From positions 1 to 64,000 of the forward strand of contig JAGTXX020000013.1 in NCBI GenBank assembly GCA_019044685.2: 64,000 nt of DNA. The letters run 5' to 3'. This document shows positions 43,583-55,515 of the stretch, piece by piece. Position 1 is the stretch's first letter. Every line of letters starts with the position of its first letter. Both the position numbers and the translations under genes were made by a program. Origin of the DNA: Nannochloris sp. 'desiccata' (lineage: Eukaryota > Chlorophyta > Trebouxiophyceae > Chlorellales > Chlorellaceae). The notes beneath the pieces are model-generated. The model was not told the DNA's origin and did no database searches. It worked only from the letters and a program-made list of their open reading frames with translations.

Positions 43583-44922
43583 ATGTCTGATAGCGATGAT
43601 GATGTCCCTCTTGGCCAGAGGTTATTGGCACCAAAAGAGGTAATGGCTGCTCCTCCTGTATCTAAGCCCAAGGTTGTGAAAAATGATAGCAGTGATAGCG
43701 ATGACGACAAGCCCATAGCCGCGCGCCAACCGCAGCCAAGTAAGTTGCAACGCATTGATCGTTTTTATGCATCCAAGCTGGTTGGGTGTTAATTACATCC
43801 TACCTAATTTCCCCACCAATCATTTCTGATCACTCCTCTCTCTTTGCAGAAAAAGTAGAGAAGTCTAAGAAAGCAGAAAAGCCCAAGGCGAAGGCAACAT
43901 CGAGTGGAGGCAAACCTGAAGCTAAGAAGGTAGGACGATTATCGCTTCTTCGCATATACATACTTCCCTACCCAGCACATCTTAATTTTCATCTTGGCGG
44001 CAACTTTTTGACTTTGCAGTCGGGAGGAGAGAAGAAGCCCCCGCCTAAGAAGCCTGCTGCTGCAGCCAAGGCAAGGCCAAGCTCAGCTGCTTCTGGAAGA
44101 TCTACTGAACGTGTTAAGAGGGTTTTTGACATGCCTGGCCAAACAAGGGACACACCTGGAGAGGTGAGAAAACAAATTTCAGTTCTTTCGACAAATTTTG
44201 CATCTCTTTCCTTTTTTCCTTCCCTTCTTATTAATTATAGCATACTTGCCAGTTTACATTTACTTTTCCTCTGCTACATACAGGAGGACCCATTACGGCG
44301 TTTCTACACCACTCTACTTGAACAAGACCCCGACAGTGAGATGGCACGGAGGTGGTGCGCAATGACTGGCTTATTACCCAGAAATGAAGCTGAAAATTGG
44401 GTTGCTGAACAAACAAAGAAGAAATTAAGTGGGAAATCATCACCTATGAAATCTGTACCTAAAAAGAAAAGTAATGCATCGGCAACAGCTCCTAAACGCA
44501 AGGCACCCGCCCCAACGAAAAAGAAAAAATCATCTACAAAGGCGACGGCTGAGAATGGCCATGGCAATGACAGTAGTAGTAGCAGCAGCAGTGATGAAGA
44601 AGAAGATTTCAAAAGCGCAAAGAAAGCTAAACCATCTTTTTCTAAACCTAAATCTGCTGCTGCGGTTGCTCCTTCTGCTGCAAAGAACCCTTCTGCAAAG
44701 AAAACTAAAAAAGAAAATGATGGTGAAGATACCGGCAGCAGTGATAACAACGATGGTGTGGAGGGTATTTCTCAACCAAAGCAGCGGAGCACTGCCCCAC
44801 CTACTACTATTACTGCTGAAAAGAAGACGAAGAGAGATGTGGCATTTACTGATGGTGGCATGGATGGGACAGATAGCGATGATGATGTTCCATTAGGGCA
44901 AAGAATGAAGACAGCTGCCTAG
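43583..44922 (+). CDS. Lysine-rich nuclear protein of plant/algal type
   Basis: Exons 43583-43739, 43850-43929, 44020-44163 and 44284-44922 encode 339 residues. Most is low-complexity Lys/Ala/Ser/Pro with several PKKK-type nuclear signals and an Asp/Ser/Glu block near residue 220. The one globular part is at about residues 110-160: KRVFDMPGQTRDTP, EDPLRRFYTTLLEQ, SEMARRWCAMTGLLP. That pattern recurs in a conserved but uncharacterised nuclear family of land plants (VYDLPGQ-R--P--EDPLR-FY). Both termini carry the same motif, DSDDDVPLGQR, at residues 3-13 and again seven residues before the end. Introns 2 and 3 are 90 and 120 nt and stop-free. It converges on CPSF1 with 123 bp between stops. Confidence 0.78.
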
Positions 44923-44997
44923 AGAAAATAAATAGATACCAGTCTGGAATTTTCTTTGTCCAACTTCTCACTGTTATTTTTCTTTTACAAAGAAGCG

Positions 44998-45002
44998 TGT
45001 AA
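44998..45002 (+). terminator. TGTAA poly(A) signal of the Lys-rich gene
   Basis: TGTAA 75 nt after the stop, in the 123-bp convergent spacer. Confidence 0.4.
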
Positions 45003-45020
45003 TATAACACAATTATATAA

Positions 45021-45025
45021 TTACA
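45021..45025 (-). terminator. TGTAA poly(A) signal of CPSF1
   Basis: TTACA on the + strand, 20 nt past the CPSF1 stop. The two opposed signals lie only 23 bp apart, so transcripts may overlap. Confidence 0.4.
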
Positions 45026-45045
45026 TCTCTATACCTTGTCGATTT

Positions 45046-48000
45046 CTAAACCAAACAACTGGTTCTGTTAATCGCAGCAAGCACTTCCAACACGTCCATT
45101 CTGGTCGTTCCAACTCGCCCAGCAACCCTGGTCTGCAACGATCTGGGCAACCACACAAACCGCATTAATAAATCACCATCTAGTAAACCTTGTTTCTCTA
45201 ATGGTAGCGCTGCGCCACCATATGGTGTACTTCCTTCCAATCCAGGGGGAATCTTCCCATGACGCCTTCTAAAAGCAAATGGATTCAGACCCGCCCCGTG
45301 AGACATACTGGACGCTAATTCTCTTTGTAGCGCCTTTAAAGTTGAACTTAACGTCGGTAGAGTAGGTAAATTTGATTTCATTAAATGTTCGCCGACAGGT
45401 AGTGGCATGATGGCTCCCAATGCACCAGTATCTGATCCGTACAGTACCGCTTGTCTAATCGTTGTATCGTCCGTATTTGGTTGAGGCATTTTGAGTCGTG
45501 TCATTGCACCTATGCCTTCGCCAATATGCATGACACCCCATGGTAGTAGCTTTGTACCCTTCCATGTAGTAGGATCGTTGGGTGCGTACGTAAATGTTTG
45601 TATAGCACCAGCAGCATCTGCCATGACCAAGTGAAGAGACGAGCCAGAAATTAAAAATTGAGCAGCACGAACACATGCCCGCCCAAAATCTTTACCTAAT
45701 AAGGCCAATTGGCGTCCTTCTTCGCGATAACGTACAAACTGTACACTGAATGCAGCATCACTGGCTAATGCAAACGTTTTCACCACACAAAGATTGGTTA
45801 TAAGGGAGGGCCCATCGTAAAATGCACTTCGAGTTAGCTTGTAAATGGTTTTTATTTTTGTAGTATCATCAGTGTCCCCGCCTTCTAGTGCACGTGAGGT
45901 TGTACTTAATGTACATATCTCTAATCTGTGCCCTGTAGATATTAATAAATTACCTTCCATGGTAGCTACCCCAGTAACTGGTCCTTTGAATTCACGAGCA
46001 TAGATCAGTTCCGCTGTCCAGCCACTACTCGATTTTGTATACTTGTTATTATCTGTTGTGATATTATTACTACGACGATGTACTTCAAATAGTAACACTC
46101 TTCCGCTACAAGGATAATCTTCCCCAGCATTGAAGCCAACACCTAAAGCAAGCAACGGAAACGTAGAGCCAGTGGTAGCATCACGCAAATGCACTGTGTC
46201 CAGTGACAATGCAATTTCACCTGGTAATAGTGCATATTGCCATAATGTAGCCCATGTGCCTGGTTGTACTAATCGTATTTCATGTTGTTGGGATTGAACG
46301 CCTCCAAGCGCAGCAGCTGCAGCGTCAGCGAGAGCATACGAATAACTTGCTTGTGGCTCTCCTCCGTCTTCTTCTGGTAAGAAAGGACGGTACTTCGCTG
46401 TACGGGATGCAGCTACAGCGAATAAATGTGCTTCTGGGTAGAGGCAAATCTTATGTGGAGTCGCTTTGATCGCAATCTTCTGGCGAGGCCAGGGAGCGTC
46501 AAGACGTTGGCGAGGTGGGAGACCAGCGATTTGAATACAACTGGTAGACTGGCCGTTATTTTCACCACCTACAAAGAGAGAAGGAGAAAGGATAAAGAAG
46601 AGGAAAAGTTTTAAACGATAGAAATATAAATTAATTCCAATATAACTAGCTGCTGTGATGTGGTGTTTGTTAAACACTTACTATGCACGGTGATAAAACC
46701 ATGAGGTGAATTGAGAGTATTAAAACTCGTGAATCCAGAAACGGCTCTCGGAGAGGTGTTGGCGTTATTACTGCTATTAAATAAATACAATGGATGTGCA
46801 AATAATGTCCCACGTGATGCAATTAGCCAAATAGGCGATGCTCCAGATATAAAAAACCCACTATGCGGTATTTGTTCACCTAGACCAACAAAGGAGAAGA
46901 GACGCTGCTGTTGCTGTTGGGAGTGGTCTTGGTTAGGGGTCGTTCTTGTAGAAGTAGGAGAACTAGTATTGCTAGCAGGAGGTACGATGGCAGGTATGTC
47001 TAGATAGAGTCGTTTAAACCGTAGACTATCTTCCATCGGTGCGGCATCTTCTATATTAGTAGACGCAGACGCAGGAGCAGTAGGGGCACCGCACGTAAAT
47101 GCCTTGTACGCGACGATGGTATTGTCAGCAGAGAGGGCGACAAGAATAGGAGCAGCTGCAGCGGGTGCTGCTGTCAAGGAATTAAGATCAGGTCTAGCGG
47201 CCATGAGAGAATCAAAGCTTTCTAATCGTATTTCTACTACAGGAGACCCTCCACCACCACGAGCTGCACCAGGAGCATCGTGATTCGTGAGTGAAGCAAT
47301 GCATCCTGCTGCGGTCCCCGCTCCTCTGGCAACAGTGCCCCCAATAAGCACGACAGGCCCTTCACTTAAGGATCCACACCTCCACAATGGCTTTGTACTA
47401 GCTAAATTACGATTACGAGATGTTTTGCTTGACAATCTCCACATCGAAAACGACCCATCAGAAAAGCAAACAACACACATATAGAGTTCCGTACTACCCT
47501 CTTCTTTAAGGAAGTGGCGTTGCAACCATCCGCATGTATCTTTATATAGACAACATGCAGTCACATACGGTTGGGCACTAGCAATACCATCATCTGATTC
47601 ATTTTGAAAACTAATTAATGTACTCTGTACTAGTGAATCTGTCTGGTCATCTACTTCTAATACCACAGCAGTACCATTTGTCATGTGAAGCAGTACATAT
47701 GGATCTAGAACATCCATTGACGCTATATAAATAGTATCATCACCGTCATTACTACTGCTTTTCTTACTTTCTTCTATAAATTTACTTTTGAACACATCTG
47801 ACGCTGTCCAGAGTTCTTGTTGTTGTTGACCATTCTGATCCAAAATTCTTAAACCTTGAGAAAATGCTTGCACAATTCGTTTACCCTGTGCAATTGTTCC
47901 TGCACCGAGCGTAGGTGTATCTCCAGCAAATTCCACAGTAGTACTAACGTCTTCGAGCTCTTCACCTCCAGTAGAGAGGACAGTCGTTTTATCCGAGTAA

Positions 48001-50064
48001 CTCAATAATAAATATGAATGATGTCCCTCTCTATCATTACTCATACTCGTACTACCCACTGCCCATGCACCTAACACGTGTGGCAATGGCACTTCAGTCA
48101 TCACATCAGGTGCTACACTGCGTCGAATAACAGCCAAAGAGCCACCTTTATCTTTTCCACAGCATGCAACTAAGTAGGGTGCTTCAGTACCTGACGCACC
48201 AGAGGTAGACGAGACGAGAGAACGGACTGGTCCAATTCCAATAAAGCTGTCCAAGACACGAAGATAGCACCGAATAGAGGATGCACCAGAGGTACTGTCA
48301 TTTGTATCGCCTCCTTCCGCCCCGTACAGAAGGAGAGCCTCTTCATCTTCACTCTCGTCTTCTTTTACTGCCTTGCCTTCATTACCACTATCGTCTTTAT
48401 TTGCAGCCTCTTCTGTAGCCTTTTTCACGTGGTCCGCATCGGCACTTTCTAGTCTTCGCCGTTTGGCATCTTGAGCTTCACCTTCGCCTTCTTCACCTCC
48501 AGCGCCAGCAGCTTCGCTTTGATTTGTTGTAGATTTATTTGCTGCTGCAGTACCTACTGCTGATGATGTTGACAATGTGAATCCAACCAGCAACGAATCA
48601 CCCGCACAGCTACCAATAAATGCTACTGAAGGAGAAAGTACCGTCATTGCAGAGGCGACTGGTGCAGCCCCGGCCTTTGCGACTCGAATTTTCACCGTGC
48701 CACCACCTAAACGCACAACTTCCACTAATAAAATCTGACCTGTTTTCAGGCCTACCATAGCAGTGGATCTGGAGAGCCATATAGCATGCGCAGCATCGCA
48801 CTCTAAATTCCATCCAGCTGTCGATGCATCACAAAAAGTCAACGCAGCAGATGCAGCCAAGGGGTGAAGCTCAGTAGCATGTTCACGAGCATATTTCGCA
48901 GCTGCTATACCAGGAGCTTCTTTTGTTAGATCAAAGGCTAAAGGTGGTGGAGGCTGAGGTGCTGGAATAGCAGCAGAGTGAAGGACCACACCTGCTTGCT
49001 GCCCTTGAGCATAATATAAAACACACGCTGTACAGAAGACAAGAGCACCTCCAGATGGTACAGCGAGGAGTTTATATGCATCATACGGCACGCTCTGTGC
49101 CCCCCAGATCTTTGGATGTCTTTTTGCTGATAAATTTAAAGACAGAGCGGTCAAGGCGCAAGAATCTTTCTTTAATCTTAGATTTCCTGCCCATGTGGGT
49201 TCCGCTTCATGTAAAATCAACAGCGTAGGTTCTGCAGCACCGTGAAGAAAGACTGCATCTCTAATTTCTCTAATGTTCATCTTACTTAAATTATCGACAT
49301 ACGAATTTCCCAGTGCAGCAGCCACCGTCTCCCCCGCTGCTGCTGCTGCACTACCAGTCCCAAAATTAGCACCAAGAGCGTAAGGATCATCCCCCATACC
49401 CAAAGCAGCAGATTCAGATTCGGTAGCGGGAAGAACAGCCAATTGATGGCGTAGCATCACTACTGCGGCGCACCGGCCAGCAGGGTCAGTCACCGCTATT
49501 GGAGGTCGAGGGAAAGCTTGTCTACCAGCTTTTAACGACTCATCACCTTCAAAATAATGTAAACTACTGGGAACCATATCCGATGTAAACGGATCCCATT
49601 GCAATACTGATAGTTTTGCGTCTCTGAAAGTAAGGAGGATGGCATCACGGCCAGAGCGACCAGACCTGCCTGAAAGCACTGCTAGCGACTCTACAACACC
49701 AAACAACCGCTGTTGGGCAAGTAGTTCAAGCTTAATAGCTGAAGTTAATGATCCTTCTTGTAATCTATTCGCTGCATAGACTTCTAAAGAGGTGCTTCTG
49801 ACAGTGACCAGGTTTGGGAGCGGGGATGCATCTGCTGGCGTGCCTGGAGCAGGAGCTGAGACTGAGAGAAATGCTGAAACTGAATGTGTGACCCCAGTAG
49901 GGACATGTAACTGCAAAGAGCGTTGGTAGAATCCAGAAGCGCGTGTTTAGAACGCAGAAAACACAATAAACATGAAAAATGAAAAATGTTTTGATTAAAT
50001 ATAGAATTCCCCTTATATATTCCACAATTCATACCTGCATGTGCAATGCAGAGTGAGGTGTCAT
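45046..50064 (-). CDS. CPSF1: Cleavage and polyadenylation specificity factor 160 kDa subunit
   Basis: Exons 50064-50035, 49910-46682 and 46568-45046 encode about 1593 residues. CPSF160 is the three-propeller scaffold that positions WDR33 and CPSF30 on the poly(A) signal. The N-terminal MMS1/CPSF_N blocks are clear: HVPTGVTHSVS, RLFGVVESLAVL, GRDAILLTFRDAKLSVLQWDP, SLHYFEGDE. After the second intron comes the family motif DAPWPRQKIAIKATPHKI, and the CPSF_A C-terminus ends VGTTRMDVLEVLAAINR. The 10-codon first exon (MTPHSALHMQ) was found because exon 2 lacks an ATG and the phase fits. Low-complexity inserts (a KRRRLE-containing acidic stretch near residue 480) make it longer than the usual 1450. 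Confidence 0.92.
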
Positions 50065-50416
50065 TTTAATTGTGTATCACCGCTAGATCAATTATAGTGG
50101 CTCGTTGTATTATTATTTTATTGAAAAACTTTTAAAATCCGAGTGATCCGGTTAAATTAAGTCTGGTGATGATACTCAATGGAGGGTCTAGAGTTGCTAG
50201 ATGTATCGATCTGATTATACACTGTTATTCCATTTATGAGTACAATTAAAATTATGCTGTTTTGCACATCATCACTTCAAATGGGAAGAAAATGTTCAGC
50301 CCTGTGAGAGGTTATATTAAATATTTGCTTCGAATCTCGGCATTTAATCAAATTGAGTAACTCAACATTCAGCTACGCATCATTGCCAAACGCTCCCTCT
50401 TTACTCGAATCTCAAA
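50065..50416. promoter_or_regulatory. Divergent spacer, CPSF1 / BolA
   Basis: 352 bp between divergent starts; likely a shared promoter region. Nothing distinctive seen. Confidence 0.4.
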
Positions 50417-50916
50417 ATGGCAGCAGCTCGATTTTTCACTCAAGCAGCAAGGCAGCTTCGTCCTCTGCAACCTGCCCTTGCAGCATCTAGACCTCGAATC
50501 ATGCGTCCTAGCCTAGTGATCAGAGGAATGAGCTCAGATGGTGGTCAGATTACCAGTGAGCTTGTCCAGCGCATGCAGACGAAGATTCAAGAGGCCCTCC
50601 AAGCTCAAAGAGTAGAGGTCGCTGATATGGCAGGAGATGGCAGACATGTCGAGATTGTAGTCGTAGCTAAAGAATTCGAAGGAAAGAGTGCTGTCAACAG
50701 GCAGCGCATGGTTTACAAGGTACCGTATTATGAAAATATTAGAAATTGGCGGTGATTTTGCTGTAAATAGCTACTGCTTCTACTTTAAATTCAGCGCAGC
50801 TAACTAGCCATTTGCTCTTTTTAATCTATTTGCAGGCTATTTGGGAAGAGCTTCAAGAGACTGTCCATGCTGTTGACGCTATGGTCACTCAAACTCCTGA
50901 AGAAGCGGGAATGTAA
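50417..50916 (+). CDS. BolA-like protein, organelle-targeted
   Basis: Exons 50417-50719 and 50836-50916, phase 0, encode 127 residues. The BolA fold is recognisable as HVEIVVVAKEFEGKSAVNRQRMVYK, followed in exon 2 by AIWEELQ-TVHAVDAM and TPEEAG. BolA proteins work with monothiol glutaredoxins in iron-sulfur cluster transfer and iron sensing. The first 45 residues (MAAARFFTQAARQLRPLQPA) are basic and lack acidic residues, so the protein should enter mitochondria or plastids. The lumen residue usually Cys in BolA2 and His in BolA1/3 cannot be placed with certainty by eye: the relevant loop reads DGRHVEI, with a His. An in-frame GMSSDGG near residue 38 could be the mature start. A TGTAA lies at 50985-50989. 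Confidence 0.9.
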
Positions 50917-50984
50917 AGTTTGATATTACTCTTTTGTTGGTATTATTTTAGTAATATTTGATTTCGTTGTACCACACAGCCAAT

Positions 50985-50989
50985 TGTAA
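50985..50989 (+). terminator. TGTAA poly(A) signal of BolA
   Basis: TGTAA 69 nt after the stop. Confidence 0.4.
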
Positions 50990-51093
50990 ACTTGTTTTAT
51001 CTAGATATGAGTTACATAGTTTTTACTTTATCAGAACGTCTGCTAAGAACCTAAGAGTACAGGAGAGAATTTTATTTTTAGAATAGGAAATTT

Positions 51094-51799
51094 TTATGCC
51101 TTGACGGCAAACTTCCTAGCAGGGAATGCCCGCTCCTTCTTCTGCTGCTTCTCAGTCTTGGCACCGGCCTGGTGCTTTGTGAGTCTCTTGCGCATTGCAC
51201 GAGTCTTCTTGGCACGGAGATCAATAGGAACATACTTCTTCTTGGCATAAGCCTCTTTAAGAGCAGCACGCTGGTTTTGGTTGACGACGGTAAGGACGCG
51301 AGCAACAGACTTGCGGACTACCTTGATCTTAGAAAGTTTGTTGGGTGCACCTCCAGTCACCTTGGCTACGCGGAGGCCAGCAAGCTCCTGCTTGAGCTCC
51401 TTGAGCTGCAAAAAAATAAAAAAAGCAAATCATTAGAAGCTAATCACTTGAATTCAAGATCTACAGAATTAATTTTCCGGCGGCGCCCCATTAAGTGATG
51501 TATTTGCAGTTAGAAGGTTCAAATAACAAGAGCCGCGTTAAAGCCTTGTAGCTGGCCGCATCTAAATTCCACTCCAATTTACATACCTGGCCGAGGAGCT
51601 CGCCCTTGGACTTGGCTCTAATTTCGTGTGCCCTGACCTTAACTGCAAATTTAGAAATCAAATGATCAGTTAGTAAATATCTATATTGCTGTCATTTAGC
51701 TCAAAAGCCATGCCGCAAGCTAAATTACTGAATGATGCAGAGTCTGCGGATGGTCGCAGGCACCATACAAGTCTACCAATGTGATCTGTGCTTACCCAT
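51094..51799 (-). CDS. RPL35: 60S ribosomal protein L35 (uL29)
   Basis: Three exons, 51799-51796 (ATG plus one base), 51642-51587 and 51405-51094, encode exactly 123 residues, the usual length. The product reads [32 protein letters not shown], then [18 protein letters not shown] and [17 protein letters not shown], a textbook eukaryotic uL29. It sits at the peptide exit tunnel, where SRP and NAC dock. The four-base coding first exon is common in ribosomal protein genes of many eukaryotes. The spacer downstream to the convergent BolA gene is 177 bp. Codon choice is strongly biased, as expected for a highly expressed gene. Confidence 0.96.
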
Positions 51800-52731
51800 T
51801 GTGTTTATCTAAAGGAAAGAGGACATATCATGGTTGGAAGCCCAAAGAAAATAACTTGGCAGTCTTGAGGAATTCCGGGGTCGATTGTGATTTGACAGCC
51901 AAAATTTTTGCTGTTGACTAACCTGACCCTCTCAACATTTGCCCTAAATGCACTTTATATACGCAGACATATGCTGCTTAACTGTTTAGTCGAGTGCTAT
52001 ATTGTTTTGGGTCCTTCTAGCGTGCGCCAGTTTTTTTCCTTATTGTGGGTTTGAGTCTACAACCTTGAATTTGATCTCTCGTTTGGAGTCGAAACTGCCA
52101 TTCTACCTTAATGAGCTGCATCGCTTGATACCAAATAGTATGAAAACATGAGATGAATATGAAGCTCTTGACGTGCGATCCCGTGATTGTAAACGTTTTC
52201 AAGGGAGATCATTTGAGCTTAATTCGTTTGAGAGCGGTAGCCACCTGCACACAAAGCGAGATAACAGATTGAGAACCGCATTGTACTGCTGTTCTCATGA
52301 TATTGACATGAAAGGGGAACCACACAAGAAATTCTCGCCGCCAAGTTGAATTTTTAAAATTTGCCCGCCCAACGCCCCGCCCTGTATTCTTTCTCTGAAA
52401 CGTTACTTTTAAAAATTCATTATTTTTCCTTCTGATATTTAATTCCTCTGTGTTCTCATATAGTTGTTTGCTGCTTGTTCATCCCCCCTTGTGGCAATAG
52501 ATAATTCCTGTCAGGATGGTGGAGCTCTCTTGAATTCTTTGAAACCCGCCCGGGCCCTCTGCCCCATTTTCTATCTCTATAGTTTGCAAACACTTCAATG
52601 CCCCATTGTTGCAAACATTCTTGAAATAGGAATCATAAATTTGATCTCCATACTCAGTAAAGGCCTTCGTTTCCTGTCGCTCACTTGGAATTCAAATTCT
52701 GAATATTTTGATCAAGCATTGCGAATTTCAA
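51800..52731. other. Divergent spacer, RPL35 / ABA4
   Basis: About 0.93 kb including the RPL35 promoter and 5' leader and the ABA4 promoter. A frame at 52464-52748 reads without an ATG and looks like chance. No RNA gene seen. Confidence 0.45.
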
Positions 52732-53520
52732 ATGTCTCAGATTCTTAACCGCGCCAAGTCCTGCGCGAAAAATAATGGTTTTTCAATACATCAAGCATTA
52801 ATTTCAAGACAATATAGATTAAATGCGCTTCCTCTACGTCTTGCAAGACACCGCACACCACCACCCCATGCCCGTTCCTCCCTAAGCTGCACTGCTCTTC
52901 TGTCGCCAGAGACAGTCTTCAATGTGGCAACCTTGGCTGTCATGCCATTCTACGGATTAATCATTGCCGCACCGCAGAAACCTTTTACACGTAAACTCCT
53001 GACCTCAAAAGTTCCTTTTTATTGTGCTGCCGCTTTCTACCTCGTTTTTTTATTTTTGTGGCACCCTCTAGGAAATTTCTGGGGAATAACTAAAGCTGCT
53101 ACAATGGGCAGTAATTTAGCTTTACAACTACCAGATATGGCTGTTTTTGCTACTGCATTTAATTCTGCTGAAGCTACGACCCTGGCGTGGCTTCATTTAG
53201 TCACCATAGACCTCTTTCAAGCACGGTACGCTTTAATATGTTTAGAATTTTGCGTTATTTGTGATGGTCAAAGTTATCTTAATGTAGAATTATATCTACA
53301 TAGGTCATTCAGAGGTATTTGAGACTCAAATGTTCAACTAAATTCTCTCTACAGGTGGGTTTATGCAGATGGACAGCGCCACAATGTACCAATAGGTCAC
53401 TCTGCAGTGTTATGTTTCATGGTAGGTCCATTAGGGCTGTTGTCGCATTTGTGTACAAAGGCTATAGTCATCTGGAAGAGACGTAGATCAAGTGAGCAGC
53501 AGAATGCATTTTCAGCTTGA
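52732..53520 (+). CDS. ABA4: ABA4-type neoxanthin synthase (DUF4281)
   Basis: Exons 52732-53225 and 53355-53520, phase 2, encode 219 residues. After a Ser/Arg-rich plastid-type transit peptide of about 60 residues comes the ABA4 domain: FNVATLAVMPFYGLIIAAP, TRKLLTSKVPFY, then AWLHLVTIDLFQARWVYADG and a closing GPLGLLSHL. Four membrane segments are expected in the thylakoid or envelope. In Arabidopsis ABA4 is required to convert violaxanthin to neoxanthin, a light-harvesting carotenoid and abscisic acid precursor. The ATG at 52732 is the first in frame; an upstream extension lacks one. A TGTAA follows at 53555-53559. Within the window this is the only gene tied directly to photosynthesis. Confidence 0.88.
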
Positions 53521-53840
53521 TAACGGTATTAGATTTAAATTCCAACATGCAAGTTGTAAAATTTTGATTCGGCCAAGAAAGGACCGCCTCAACCTTGAAG
53601 CATGAAGCGCGTTGCCGCCCCGCGGGCCCGTTTTTGCAGTCAAGAGCGCATTTCGTTACACATTTTCATTATTTTTAAGATAGTCTTTGGTAGTTTATCT
53701 ATATTAGTATTCGTAAACAGGTGCATGCATTCTTAAAAAGCCTTTTTAAGGCGCATTTTCTCAACTTAAGCCAACTTGAAGGGCTCCAAAGTTCCTGTCA
53801 ACTTTATTTTTGAATTTAATTCGCCATAAAGACATCAGAG
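53521..53840. other. Spacer, ABA4 to glycosidase-like gene
   Basis: 320 bp holding the ABA4 3' end (TGTAA at 53555) and the promoter of the next gene. Nothing else seen. Confidence 0.4.
53555..53559 (+). terminator. TGTAA poly(A) signal of ABA4
   Basis: TGTAA 35 nt after the stop. Confidence 0.4.
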
Positions 53841-55515
53841 ATGGTGCATGCGAGTGCTAAGAGCAGTTTTCAGGATATTAAAGTCGTCGCATGGGTCTCG
53901 GTGGCTCTTTTTGTGGGCATGCAGTTCCTGGGCATTCAGGCGAGAGGTAAGATATTTTGTTTCTAGCAATGGAGAGATGTAGTTCGTGTAAAAGGCACGT
54001 GATTTGTCAAATTTTCAACTCAATAAATCATTCCAACATTTCTTTTGCCTTGCAGCTCCATCCAGTAGGGTATTATTGCAAGCTTCTGGACCTCAAGCCA
54101 CCGACGCCTCATCTTCACAGCCTCTAAAAATAGCCCAATTTGGCGCCAGTATCTTCCTGGGAGGTCCCTGGGACTACGAAATTGACCAATCTACTGGTAC
54201 ATCTCGTTGTCTTGACATGGTTGATCGTGTAGTGTCTTATGAAAACATCCTCTATGTACAGTTTATCCCAACCTTGTATTGGGTGGATACTGGCCCCTTG
54301 CAGCCATACCCTGAAGGCTTTGACCCTTCTTGTAGAGGAGCTGATTTGAGTACCTACTACTGTTACAGTCGCTTTAATGCTACTGAAGTGGATCATTGGT
54401 GTTTTGTGAGAGAAGACGGTTCCTGTCCTGAGATATCTGAGTCGCAGTTAAAAAGTTTTATAGACAACGTAGGTAGTTGTATGAAGTATGCAGCTTCAAA
54501 GGGACTTAATTTAGCTGTAAATGCACGAGTAGATGATGGAAAGGCGTTAGGTGGGTGGAGAAATACTCTGAAATTTGATCCCACCCAAAAATATGGGAAT
54601 TATTCTTATGAAGAAATCATTTTAAACCCGCTTGCCGACATGCTGAGCGAGGCAGCCACAGCAGGCTCTCAAGTTGAATTTACTTTACAAGGTGAAATGG
54701 GTGCTACTGTATTTTCCTACCCAAATCAATGGATCGATGTTGTCAACAGGATTCGAAGTCGAATTGTGTCCAGTAGAGCTACAGACAGTCGAGCAGGGCC
54801 TGTGCTTGTTGGCCTTGGTGCTAACAATTTAAAAGCATGTGGCTGCGAGTACGTGGGCATAGTGGATGCATATAAATATCTTGATGCATTGAATGCAACT
54901 TTTGATGCCTCAAAATACCCAGATTTGCCTGCCGTGAAGCAACTCTACAAAACTGCCGACTTCATCGGCATTAGCGCCTACACCCCTATGCCCACCCCCC
55001 AATTTAAAACATGTGATTTTGAAGGGCTCCTTGAACGTATGGATATAGAGTTAGGATTTTATGATATGAGTTTGAAAGAAATTACAGATGCAGGAACTGA
55101 GGTCCATTTTGGCGAATTTGGCGTTGGTGGCGGTACTTCTCAAAACGGGGATGTACCTGCAAGGACCGCACGAGAAGCTGCGTATACGCCATTCTTCGGC
55201 ATGGGTGGACAATATACCTGTGCAAAAGACCCTTTCCAGATGTGTTCAACTGAACAACCGAATGAAGTACGAGATTACAGGAGATATTTCTATCAAAAAT
55301 CAAGTGAATATTTTAAACAGGGTGGTTGTGAGTATCAGGGCGTTAAGAGAGCGTATATTTGGGGCACTGGAAGTTGGGATGTGTTGGCTATATACCCTGG
55401 AGACCGCAGTGAAGAAGGCAGTTGGACAGATCCTGTAGTAGTTGATATTATCAACTGTCACAACGCTGTTGCCCAGGGGAAAGAAGTGGATGATGAAAAA
55501 TGCAATAGTGTCTAG
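53841..55515 (+). CDS. Glycoside-hydrolase-like type II membrane protein
   Basis: Exons 53841-53946 and 54056-55515, phase 1, encode 521 residues. Residues about 13-33 (VVAWVSVALFVGMQFLGIQA) form a signal anchor, with the rest probably lumenal or extracellular. The body looks like a (beta/alpha)8 barrel: IAQFGASIFLGGPW, VQFIPTLYW, LAVNARVDDGK, then QGEMG (Glu249), DFIGISAYTPMP and HFGEFGVGGG (Glu389). Two glutamates 140 residues apart at the ends of predicted strands 4 and 7 are the arrangement of clan-A retaining glycosidases. At least ten cysteines fit an exported protein. I cannot name the GH family. A TGTAA lies at 55635-55639. Confidence 0.72.
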
